A stretch of 62,402 nt of DNA. Origin: Entamoeba invadens IP1 (Eukaryota > Evosea > Mastigamoebida > Endamoebidae). Made by a program: the position numbers and the translations under genes. Location of the stretch: contig NW_004443692.1 in NCBI RefSeq assembly GCF_000330505.1, positions 1,148,638-1,211,039 of the forward strand, written 5' to 3'. Each line of letters begins with the position of its first letter. The stretch's first letter is position 1. This document shows, piece by piece, positions 50,924 to 60,330 of the stretch. The notes below the pieces were generated by a model. It did not search any database. It saw only the letters and a list, made by a program, of their open reading frames with translations, and had not been told where the DNA came from.

Positions 50924-51875
50924 TAAAAATCAAAGAAAAACTTTAAAAGGGAACTTCAAAAGCATTTTATACAACGGCATGAAAGTGATAGTGATAGCAC
51001 TAGTGTTACTGTTAGTCCGGGCTGATGATGACTTGTTCAACCCATACATCCATACATCAACGATGTTGAAGCGTTTTAAAAAGATCAAGTTAGCGAACAA
51101 GAGAAATGAGAAGCAACTTCTTCAGTTAGAGAGTAAAGAGAGAAAGATGTTGAATATGTTAGATATAATGTACAGAGATATGAAGATAGCAGTATCGATG
51201 AAAGACAGATTTACACTTGAGCAAAAAGTTGGGAAGCTTCAGAAATTGTTAGGACAATTGAGAGAACAAAAGAGAGCTGTGTTACGACGCATGAGAAGAA
51301 TGGCAGATAAGGTAGCTTCACCAGAAAGAGATAGATTTGTTAGAAAAGCAAGAATTGAGAAACGAATTGGACTTGAAAATACACTTCATCTTGATAGAGA
51401 AGTAGATGTTAATCAAGAGAAATTACTGAAAGTAATTGGTGCATATGCCCATAAATATGCAAAGATGGCATCAGAAATTGCAGCAGAAGAAGCAGCACGT
51501 GGTGTTGACAAGAAAGGTGGTGACATTTTGAAGTCACAACACAAATTCAAAAAAGCAGCAAAACACGCATACAACAAATACTACAAGAAAATCGTCAAGA
51601 GACTCGAAGAAGCAACAGCTGATGGCGTAGAAACAAAAGACATTAAGATGGAGTGCAGATCAGCTATCGATGGCCTCATCAGAAGACTCGAACACAAATA
51701 CCTTGCTATCGTCAAATCTCGTAAAGAAGCATCAAAAGAAGCAAAAAAAGCAATCAAAAAACCACTCAGAAAATCGATGAAAAAACTCTCTAAGTCCTTC
51801 GAAAAGAAGGCTGTCAAGGCTGCAGCCCAAACCGCTCCCGCTAAGAAAGATGTCAAGGATGTCGCTAAGAAGTAA
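50924..51875 (+). repeat. Inverted duplication, arm 2
   Basis: Reverse complement of 48647-49625 over promoter and gene, with the few differences noted for the coding parts. The arms flank the methyltransferase gene. Confidence 0.9.
50979..51875 (+). CDS. Lys-rich secretory-pathway protein, copy 2 (298 aa)
   Basis: Same signal peptide and coiled helical body as the copy at 48647, on the opposite strand. It differs at about residues 220-226 (VETKDIKME instead of VESKDIKTE) and lacks the 9 residues before the final AKK. Both copies keep an intact frame and the same upstream GGGAACTTC/TTTTATAC promoter, so both are probably expressed. The high nucleotide identity over ~950 bp, including non-coding flank, suggests recent duplication or gene conversion. 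Confidence 0.8.
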   Translation: MKVIVIALVLLLVRADDDLFNPYIHTSTMLKRFKKIKLANKRNEKQLLQLESKERKMLNMLDIMYRDMKIAVSMKDRFTLEQKVGKLQKLLGQLREQKRAVLRRMRRMADKVASPERDRFVRKARIEKRIGLENTLHLDREVDVNQEKLLKVIGAYAHKYAKMASEIAAEEAARGVDKKGGDILKSQHKFKKAAKHAYNKYYKKIVKRLEEATADGVETKDIKMECRSAIDGLIRRLEHKYLAIVKSRKEASKEAKKAIKKPLRKSMKKLSKSFEKKAVKAAAQTAPAKKDVKDVAKK

Positions 51876-52269
51876 TTCATTTCTTATTTTTGTTAAACTT
51901 AATTTAGTATGATAAATTTACATAATACAATAATTACAGTACTTGCTCAAAGTTTTCAAAATATGACAAATGGTGTAGAAGTCTGGCGAATAGAATTATA
52001 TTTTATATTACAGTGTGTGAGAAAAGTATGTGAGAATGGGAAAACCCGTGTCTTCAATAAAAGTCACATATTTGTTTTTATTTTTCAACAAAATTGTTTT
52101 TTTTTAAAAATAATCTAAATAACATAATTATGAGCTCCAGGAATGTTGTTTTTAGTGGCTTGGACTATATAACAATGGAACAAAATCTAAAGTAATGTAC
52201 AGGCCCAGTGAAAGAAATAGCCCAAAGAACGTTCAGCAAGCATTTCAACTTTTATGAATTTTCCTGAAT
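51876..52269. other. AT-rich region before a transposase pseudogene
   Basis: A TACAGGCCCAGTGAAAG string at about 52198 resembles a mariner-type terminal repeat, but no partner was found. Confidence 0.4.
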
Positions 52270-53590
52270 GTTCAGGTGTATTTGATAAACATTGAGAGAG
52301 AAATGTTCAATGGAGTGAATACGGAAAAGGTGACCAAGAGAAAACTGTGTAGAGTCTTTGCTTTATCTTCAAGTCAGTTTAATATCAACAAACGAAGACG
52401 TATGGAGACTGTATTGTTTTGGAAAAAAAGATAACGGAAGACCGTCATTTCCAACTGAAGTACAGTGGAAAACTGTTAAGAATTTGATTCTTGATAATAT
52501 AAAAAGTTATTAGAAAAATGCAAAGCTATCAGTATAACTTATTTGAGGTTGTTTATAATAAAAACCTTCAAAGTTGATGTGTCGAATCATGTTATTTATG
52601 ATAAAATACATAAAAGTTGGCACTTCTTGATTGTGACTGTGTTTGCTGAAGACCAATCTTGATTGACCTACAACGAAGACGCCGTGTTGAAGTATTACAT
52701 TGCGCTGCCACTTTTTTAAATGGCATCCCATCACAATTCATTTTGATTCTGGATGAGTCAGGGTATCAGCCATGTCCAGACAGGCAAATGGTGAAGTGGG
52801 TATTCACTGTAGGTTTTGTAACAGACAGTAAAATAAAATATGGAGTCGAACTTGACATTGCTCAATCCAATGTTGTGTGCACTATAACCCCCCTCAAACC
52901 CCTTTCCCGTATGATTGTAACAAAATACAAAAGAGTTATGGTTGAATTCTGAAATTGGGTTGGACGGAAACAGGAAACATCGTCAATTATAGCAAAAATG
53001 GATTTTTTAATTGTGACTTATTTATATAATACATTAGCGAATTTATTGTACCATACATTGTCGACTTGAGATTCAAGACTGGTTATATTGATAAAGCAGT
53101 GCTGATATTTTATGAGTGCACATGCTGCTCAATATAAGATGTGAGGTTGCTGCTCAAGTTAAATATCCAAATCAACTAGAAAATCATCAACATGAACTGT
53201 GAAATCGTATGTTTGGTGCCTCACACCTCACGTGTAACACAACGATTAGATGTTGGGTGTTTTCAGCTCAAAAAAAAAGAAGACTGAATTTGTTGTATGC
53301 GAAGTTCAGAAAAGTTATAAAAATTAAAGATAGAGTTGGCAAGGAAGAAACAACAACGACAGAAAGTGAAGACGTTGAAGAAAAAGAAGAATCAAATGAT
53401 GTGATTGGAAGCCAAGATCACATTGAAGAATCAAGAATACATCAACAATTAAAGAAAATGTTACAAGGAGTGTTGGCAAATCCACAAGAGGCTATGTCAC
53501 CATTTAAAAAAAGGTTGTTACTACTATCAACAAAAGGGTGGTGGATGACAACCAACCATAAGATCACAATGAAATACCAAATGTAACTAA
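52270..53590 (+). pseudogene. Pogo/jerky-like DDE transposase remnant
   Basis: Fragments in several frames: a GRPSFPTEVQW helix-turn-helix-like piece (about 52435), FILILDESGYQP (52736-52771, first catalytic Asp), and LVPHTSRVTQRLDVGCFQLKK (about 53214-53276). The last matches the LPPHTSHxLQPLDVGVF motif with the last catalytic Asp of pogo-type transposases. Stops and frame changes separate them. A downstream acidic/basic segment (EDVEEKEESNDVIG) is in frame with part of it. No clear terminal repeats; the gene is dead. Confidence 0.75.
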
Positions 53591-54281
53591 ATCTGTTGAA
53601 TTTGGTGATAAAGGGGAGTTGGAAAAAGTTTGTAAAATACCTAAACTTAATTATGAAATCTTATTTACAAACAACTACTACGGATGTGTGTACTCAGGCT
53701 TTTAGGCAAGTTGGTATTGATTTCAGAGTTGTCGATGGTGGTATGAGGGTTGCGTATGTGGATATTGGAGTGTCACGCAGAGTCACAGCAGAAATACCGA
53801 GACTGTTAAGTATAACACAGTTATACTAGATTGAATGCGTCAAAACCAAAAAAAACGAAAATATCTGCAGTTCGAAAGGTTCCAAGGTGTTTTGAGAGTT
53901 GTTTATGTCAGTGTGTTAGCAAGCCGTTCAAAAGGAAAAATTGGAATGTTAAACTTAAAATTGTGAAGAAAAAATAGACCAAAAAATCTCAAAAAACTCA
54001 AAATGGGGTTTAAAATTTAATCGATTGATTTTTATCCTTTTAATATGTAGTATTGCCGAGTCTACATTATTGTTTTCTATCACGGGGTCAAAATGGTCAT
54101 TGATTGGATCAATACATTTTTTGAACTGTCATAAGTCCTTACATACTGTATAGAGTAAATGGAAAAAAAGTCGGCTCGATAAGAATAACTATATTTTATT
54201 ATAAACAACCATTTATTATTAGTTTCTATTTTATTTTATTTTTTGTTTTTGGAGTTTTAATTAATGTTTTTGAAATACATA
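53591..54281. other. AT-rich region with short frames
   Basis: A 77-codon frame at 53596-53829 has uneven composition and may be a further piece of the transposase. The rest shows no features. Confidence 0.4.
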
Positions 54282-54992
54282 TACAGGAAAAACCAGGGAC
54301 CAGACTAAATTAAGCTGTTTTATTTTTGGTATAAAGTTTCCTTGTCAGAGAAAAATACCCAAATAATCGGGGTTTTTGAGGATATGTTGGTTTTTTTCAA
54401 AAAACAGAGACCAAGTATTAATAAACACACTGTTTTTTAAATAAAATCGAAAAAACTATAAAAAATGAAACTCTTAATTAATCATTCAGAGTTGTCTCAT
54501 TTGTTAATGCCCAGCCGAGCCTAAGTATTGTTTGTTCTTTATATTGATTTATCTCTTATTGTTGAATACGTTTAATAATCATCGATCAATTACTGAATGT
54601 CTAACATTCCAATAATTTATTTATTCTTTACTTTATTTTGTAAACTACATGAGTCACTTTTAATGCTGAACGAAAAGTAACTTATCAAATCAACCGAATG
54701 AATAGATAATACTACAACATTTTCTTTGAAAAAAATGAATGAACAATTTAATTGAATGGTTGTGTTGAAGTTAAACAAGGTTGAACAAAAGAATATTATT
54801 TTATAATTAAATAATAATTAATAATAATAAACTTACTACAGTAAGACCTCGATTATTTCCAATTTTTTTATTTTAAAAACCTTGACACTTTCCAAATTGA
54901 AAATTTTGAGTTTTGTCATGAATTGTAATATTATATTAAAAATTTGTAATTTTAAATATTTTCGGCAAAAAACCAATTTATGTAAACCAAAT

Positions 54993-56531
54993 TTAATTAA
55001 AATCTGTCAGATCATTGAAAAAACCGACAATTTTTGAAATCAAATATGTGTTATTTTTTGGCGATTTTTCAATTGATTGCAAAAAGTGAAGTATTTGTGT
55101 AAGTTCACAAGTATTCGACAATTCTCCTGTTGTTATATTAACACTTTCTCCAAATGTAATTTTTTCATCATCCCATTCAATTATCTTTTCAAGATTGATT
55201 GTTTTATCAATAACACCTTTATCTTTTAAATAATCAACAGAGTTTTGAAGCAATTGTTCACAATCATCTACAACTATTGGCGGAATGACGATTTCTTGTC
55301 TTGTTACAGGCAAATCAATCAAATTCGGATTATCACCAAAATTTGGTACAAACAATTTGCTTTTGATCCAACAATTAAAAATTGTCGAAGGAGATACATC
55401 TTTCCATGCATTTTCGATAAAAGGGAAACTATCAACTATCCCCATCTTGAAAATTCCTTTCAAAGTCTTCTCGTTTTTCTTATTTTCAATTTCAAGATTG
55501 TTGTATTTGTCCACTAAATCACGCAAAAGATGTTTGCAATAATATCTTTTAAATGTGTAAATGATTCCCTGATCCAATGGTTGATAAATTGATGTCACGT
55601 TTGGTGGTAAAAATAAAACAAATATATGTTCAAGTTGCATAACAGATTGTGTTGGTGTACCTTTGTTGATAAACAAATTGTGCGAACTGCAGTTATCAAC
55701 TATTAATAAAATTTGTTTATCTGGAGTTTCGGAGTGAATCTTATTATCCCAAGTTCTCAAAAAATTTTCAAACAACGAGGTTGTCATCCATGCGTTTTCA
55801 TTGTTTTTGTAAACTATATTATATTGTTGCTGCAATTTTGAGTTATAATGTTGTGGTGTTTCAGAGCGTCCAATTATAAAAGGTGGCAATTTGACAGATC
55901 CAGTTATATTAGTTGTCAATAAAATAGAAAATCTAGTTTTATTATTTTTGATACTTATATTTTTTTGTTTTGCAAAAGAAGTTTTTCCCAGATCTTTAAT
56001 TCTAATTGCGGTCTCATCTCCATTATAAACAGAATCAATACCAAACTTAACAACATAATAATCAACAAGCGTTTGAATAGTTTGAATATAATCTTTACAA
56101 TTTTCCAAATCCACCAGTTTTGAACTTCCAAATGATTGTCTTAAACAAAGTCCGTTTCTTTTTTTAAAGTTGGATAACCATCCATTAGAAGTTTTGAAAT
56201 TTTCTATTGTTTTAATAAGTTGTAGATCCGAATCAGTTTTGATGGTTTTATTAATAAGTGTTTTCAGATGATTTTGTAAATTACCTTGAAACATACATTT
56301 TATAGTATCTTCCTTTATTGGTATATTGTCTTCAAGTAAGTTATTTAATGATTTCATTGTTTCCAATTCAATTGTAGGCAAAGAAGAAGATTTTGTTTTT
56401 CTTTTATCGTCACTTTCTTTCATTTTATAGAAATAACTGATGATTGGGACTTTTTCAAGGTTAAAAGTTAGTTGTGTCCATTCTTGAAGCTTAACTCCTG
56501 TTAATTCACTTCTTTTTTCTTGAATTAGCAT
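54993..56531 (-). CDS. Pogo/Tigger-type transposase
   Basis: DDE endonuclease of the IS630-Tc1-mariner superfamily. The 512-residue frame has an N-terminal CENP-B/psq-like helix-turn-helix (KLQEWTQLTFNL), a second HTH (TSNGWLSNFKKRNGL), then YNGDETAI (first Asp), LIVDNCSSH (second Asp) and FLPPNVTSIYQPLDQGII (third Asp). Forty residues separate the second and third Asp, longer than the usual 29-36. The start is uncertain: in-frame sequence upstream (RLSDLSKEDK) looks like the rest of the HTH, but its ATG at 56594 is out of frame because of a 7-bp tandem repeat. The catalytic core is intact, so it may be or recently have been active. Confidence 0.88.
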   Translation of the reverse strand: MLIQEKRSELTGVKLQEWTQLTFNLEKVPIISYFYKMKESDDKRKTKSSSLPTIELETMKSLNNLLEDNIPIKEDTIKCMFQGNLQNHLKTLINKTIKTDSDLQLIKTIENFKTSNGWLSNFKKRNGLCLRQSFGSSKLVDLENCKDYIQTIQTLVDYYVVKFGIDSVYNGDETAIRIKDLGKTSFAKQKNISIKNNKTRFSILLTTNITGSVKLPPFIIGRSETPQHYNSKLQQQYNIVYKNNENAWMTTSLFENFLRTWDNKIHSETPDKQILLIVDNCSSHNLFINKGTPTQSVMQLEHIFVLFLPPNVTSIYQPLDQGIIYTFKRYYCKHLLRDLVDKYNNLEIENKKNEKTLKGIFKMGIVDSFPFIENAWKDVSPSTIFNCWIKSKLFVPNFGDNPNLIDLPVTRQEIVIPPIVVDDCEQLLQNSVDYLKDKGVIDKTINLEKIIEWDDEKITFGESVNITTGELSNTCELTQILHFLQSIEKSPKNNTYLISKIVGFFNDLTDFN

Positions 56532-56549
56532 TTTATCTTCTTTGGATAA

Positions 56550-56594
56550 ATCCGAGAGCCTTTTGCCTTTTGCCTTTTGAGCCTTTTCTTTTCA
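56550..56594 (-). repeat. 7-bp tandem repeat at transposase 5' end
   Basis: Minus strand: AAAAGGC repeated three times between an upstream ATG and the transposase frame. The repeat unit is not a multiple of three, so copy number sets the reading frame. Confidence 0.7.
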
Positions 56595-57005
56595 TTGAAA
56601 TTGTTTTTTAAAGTTGGTTTTTTATAGTCTGTTTGTAAAACGAAAACGCCGAATATTTAAAGTTGGATTTATTTAAACTTTATTGTAAAAATCACCAACT
56701 TTAAATTACCTTGCATTTTTCCAAAAAACTTAAAACAACCAATCAAATCTTTGAAGTTATCGAGGTTTGGAAAAAGTCGAGGTTTGGAAATAATCGAGGT
56801 CTTACTGTATTATAACTCACATTAAGCTGTTGTTCATTCATTCTTTATACACCACATTCAATTTTTTTCATCCCGAAAAATAACTTTTTTTAAGCTCAAA
56901 TAATAAGAAAATTACACATTTATTTATATATTTGCCCGTTTTATTGTATAAAATCCGCTTAATATTCAATAGCTAAAATTAGTCTGGTCCCCGGTTTTTC
57001 CTGTG

Positions 57006-58229
57006 GTCCCTGTTAATTCCGCTATCTGTAATACAAAATATAATTACAAATTCAGCAAATCAATGTTCAATCATCCAATTTTTTTTTGTTAAAAACAAAG
57101 TCAATTTCTTTTTGTAAAACTTAATTTTTTGTTGTGTTTTTTATTAATATTAAAAAAATAAATTTAGTAAATGTTCGATTTGTCAAAATTTATCTTTTTT
57201 AAGTATATTTGATCTGCAAACAGAAATGTATTATTAATAAAGATTACCTTCATTCTTAACTTTGAACATGTTTATAAAAAAGAGCGAACAAGAATCATTT
57301 TAAAATATTTATTTGTTTATTTTTTATAACGGTTATATAATTAGAGTCAATGTTATTTCTTAGGTAACAATTTACAGATTTTACCGATATCTTTTTTGGT
57401 TTTTATTTAAAACGTCAAAAATCCCATAAATCAAACATCCCGAAGTAATAGCCCATATGTGGCTGTTTTAACCCATCTACCGAAATCGATCCATCCACTG
57501 CAACTTTTTAGGACGATCTCCTAAAAGTTTGAAAAAAATAACCCAATTTTATTTCAAGTTCTCCGTTTTTCGTTTTACTATACTTTTAATTCAGCTACCA
57601 ACATAAAACAATACTTGGAATATTGGAATACAATTTGTAGATCATAGTATAAATGACCCATCATTACAATGTATCATTAACAAAATCATTTATCTGATAC
57701 CGTTATAAACTATGAAAAACAAAACAAAAAATTATCTAGAAAAATATAAGAAAAGAAAAAATATTTTTATTTTTATTATATTATTAATTATTATAAAAAA
57801 AATAAAAAAAGAAACACTATTGTGTTTAAAAACTTAAAAACAATACTATTTTGTACGAATTTTTTAAATGTTTCAGTCTTGGCAATAATTACCTAAACAC
57901 TTTTATCATTAATCTTCTCAGTGAAAGAGAATGGGTATTATTTGGATGAAGGGTCTTTTTGGCAAAATTGATCTCTTATTTTTCAAATTTTTATTTTTTT
58001 CAATTTTTGGTGCCCGATATTTCAGTCTATTTTTCCCATTTATACACCAATCCACTAAAAACGCCAATCCAGTGTCATGCCCTAAATTGAATTTGTTTAT
58101 TAATAATTATAACTAATAATTTATTATAATATAATTATATTATATATATATATATCATTATAATATACTAATAAATGAACTATATTAACCATACATTGTT
58201 TAAAAACATTTGATTAAACATTTTCTTTG
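57006..58229. other. AT-rich region, no gene recognised
   Basis: It contains a few TTTTAGGACGATCTCCTAAAA-type dyads (about 57506) and A/T runs. A 61-codon frame at 57931 has low-complexity F-rich composition and is not considered a gene. Confidence 0.5.
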
Positions 58230-59480
58230 TTGTACACTCGAGGCCACACATTTTCCTTAACATTTTCAAAACAACTTTGGCACTCTTTTGGTATAATAGT
58301 TAAAAAACCATCTCTTTTTTTTCAAGAAAAATTTCGATTCCATTCCAAGTTCTCACATTTTTCAACCACATTTTTTATATCCCAAATATATTTTCAATTG
58401 AATTCAATACTGGGGAGTAAGCGGCATTGAATGCAACAACGTAGTTCACATTTGTAAGCACTTTTTATGGTGTTGTGAATAACATTATTATCCACTCCAA
58501 ACACACTATATATGTTTTATATTATACTCATGAATAAGGTATCGAAAGTAGGCTTCAAACCAACTCAATGTATTTGTTCCATAAATAACATTGCAATAAG
58601 AGAGTCCGTTGCAGTCCACCGAGCAAATAGAAGTGAGGAGAAGGCCACCTTTAGATTTGGTGATAAATGCCTCTTTGCCTCTAACTGACCAGCCATAAGC
58701 AGTTAAAATTGATGCCACTGACTAATTTGTTTCATCAATACAAACCCAACATGCTCCACCAGTTATGAAACCAATCAGAGTGTTTAATGTGGCAATTTTT
58801 TTGTCTTTGTTGACTGCTATGTTGCTTGTTGGGCTTCTTGTTTTTGTTCTTTTAAAAGAAAAAAACAGGGACGTCTCTCTCTTCACCTGTTGCTGTTTTA
58901 CCTATCATGCAATTTTCAATCAATGATATTGATAAAGCAAAATGATCAATTTCATTTTTAGAAACAACAACTTCAGATGTTGTTGGAATAACCATAATTA
59001 TATCATCAACTTCATTTTCTTCAAGGAGTTTTTATACTTTTGCTATCATTTTTCTAATTGTAGTTATACTTGTTGTTGTATCTACATTTATTACCTTTTC
59101 AACCAACTTTTGAAAGGATAGTATGTGGATTTATCTTCGGTAGTGTTTTTGGATATATTTACATTCATTTTCTTTACAATAAAAGATACTTACCAATGTT
59201 TATTTTTTAATCCCAATTATTTCTGAATTTTGTGATGCGTTCATATTATCACCATTTTTACTCCATAATTCAACCAATTGATTTCTTTGCTCATTAGTAA
59301 GATGAGAATAAAATCATGTGTTTGTTTTATTCTTTTTGAATTTAATTTTGGGGGATGACTTTGTGATCTTTTTTCAAGAGGTGGTATTTTTGATGAGGCA
59401 ATATCACTGGTATTACAGGTTGTCCTTTAATAAGTAAAGGAGCATTTTCGTGATAGTTGTTACTTGCTCCCGGATCTTTT
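58230..59480 (-). pseudogene. Mariner/IS630-type transposase remnant
   Basis: Read on the minus strand, fragments give CWVCIDETN (first Asp of DDE), then a stop, then SVASILTAYGWSVRGKEAF, LLLTSICSVDCNGL, WFEAYFRYLI and finally AAYSPVLNSIENIFGI (the YSPxLNPIE motif). This is the mariner/IS630 order. Several stops and frameshifts are present. No terminal repeats are recognised. It is unrelated in sequence to the pogo element at 54839. Confidence 0.75.
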
Positions 59481-59957
59481 CTGTCGATGAATAGCAATTA
59501 CATGATATTTTTATAGATTGTTATGTAAATACATTATATTTTGTTAAAAGATATATCCTTTCTAAAAGAGGTTTTAAATGAAAATAGATTAAAATGTAGT
59601 TCTATAATAGTATAATTATAGTTGCATTTTAAATGTATTTAACAAATAATAAAGTACTTATTATGCGCATTTTTATTCATGTTATATTCGGGTTTTAAAA
59701 ATAATTAATAAAAATGCAAAATATTTTCAAACAAAAGTTAAAAATTGACAATTAATTTTATTTTATTTTTGAATGAAAATTGTTTTGTTTTTGTTTTTTT
59801 GGTCGATATTTTATTGTTGATAAAACCCAATTTTGAATTTGCACAATTTTTTTTTCATAAACAAATTTGTCAACTTAATTCAAACGAGACATAACAAAAT
59901 TTTTGAATATTAAAATAATTATATTAATTATTTATTTTACACTCAATTGGAAATTGA

Positions 59958-60295
59958 TGGCTTCTCCATCTTTCGACACCACATTTTTTGCAGAGCTTTT
60001 CATTGATGTCTCTGACAATTTCTCTTTCAGCAGTTGTAATGAAAGCATAACATCTCTCAGTCAAGATCTTCTTGATGTAGTCTGTTAGATCACGACCAAC
60101 AAGATCAATTCTGAGAATGGCGTTTGGGAGTGAGAAACTTCATTAAATTGGGATGGCGGGAAGAGTGCTTCTGGCATTTGAATCTCTCATTGTCAGTGAT
60201 GATGACTTCACTGTTTGAAAATTTGTTTGATTTTTCAAGTTCTGATGATGAGGCAGATTTTTGCATTTTTCGTCAAATTAAATGCAAGGCGGCAA
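59958..60295 (-). pseudogene. Actin pseudogene, two fragments in swapped order
   Basis: Minus strand. Upstream fragment (about 60128-60285): SSSELEKSNKFSNSEVIITD then NERFKC, matching actin residues ~230-260 (SSSLEKSYELPDGQVIT..NERFRC). Downstream fragment (about 59958-60120): [19 protein letters not shown] then [20 protein letters not shown], matching actin ~170-215 (LPHAILRLDLAGRDLTDYL). In actin the second lies before the first. Frameshifts are present and the rest of actin is absent. Probably remnants of processed or rearranged copies. Confidence 0.8.
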
Positions 60296-60330
60296 AGTTA
60301 TTTATAGTAAATAGTAATTATTTTTTTTGA

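Larger units (their letters stand above)
54839..56807 (-). mobile_element. Pogo/Tigger element, complete with TIRs and TA duplication
   Basis: 24-bp perfect inverted ends starting CAGTAAGACCTCGATTATTT, each flanked by TA (54837-54838, 56808-56809). Sub-terminal repeats of a TCGAGGTTTGGAAA-like unit are present inside the right end. It contains one long transposase gene on the minus strand. Confidence 0.9.
54284..57003. mobile_element. Older TIR element, split by a nested pogo/Tigger element
   Basis: Ends read CAGGAAAAACC(A/G)GGGACC and are inverted over ~35 bases with three mismatches. The left flank is TA and the right flank TG, so a TA duplication with one mutation is possible. The inner element (54839-56807) accounts for 1969 bp, leaving ~750 bp of original element with no coding sequence. 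Probably a mariner-superfamily MITE. Confidence 0.7.

Noticed and set aside
57931..58116. Phe-rich 61-codon frame
   Set aside because: Composition follows the local T-rich DNA; flanked by transposon remnants and without a promoter motif.
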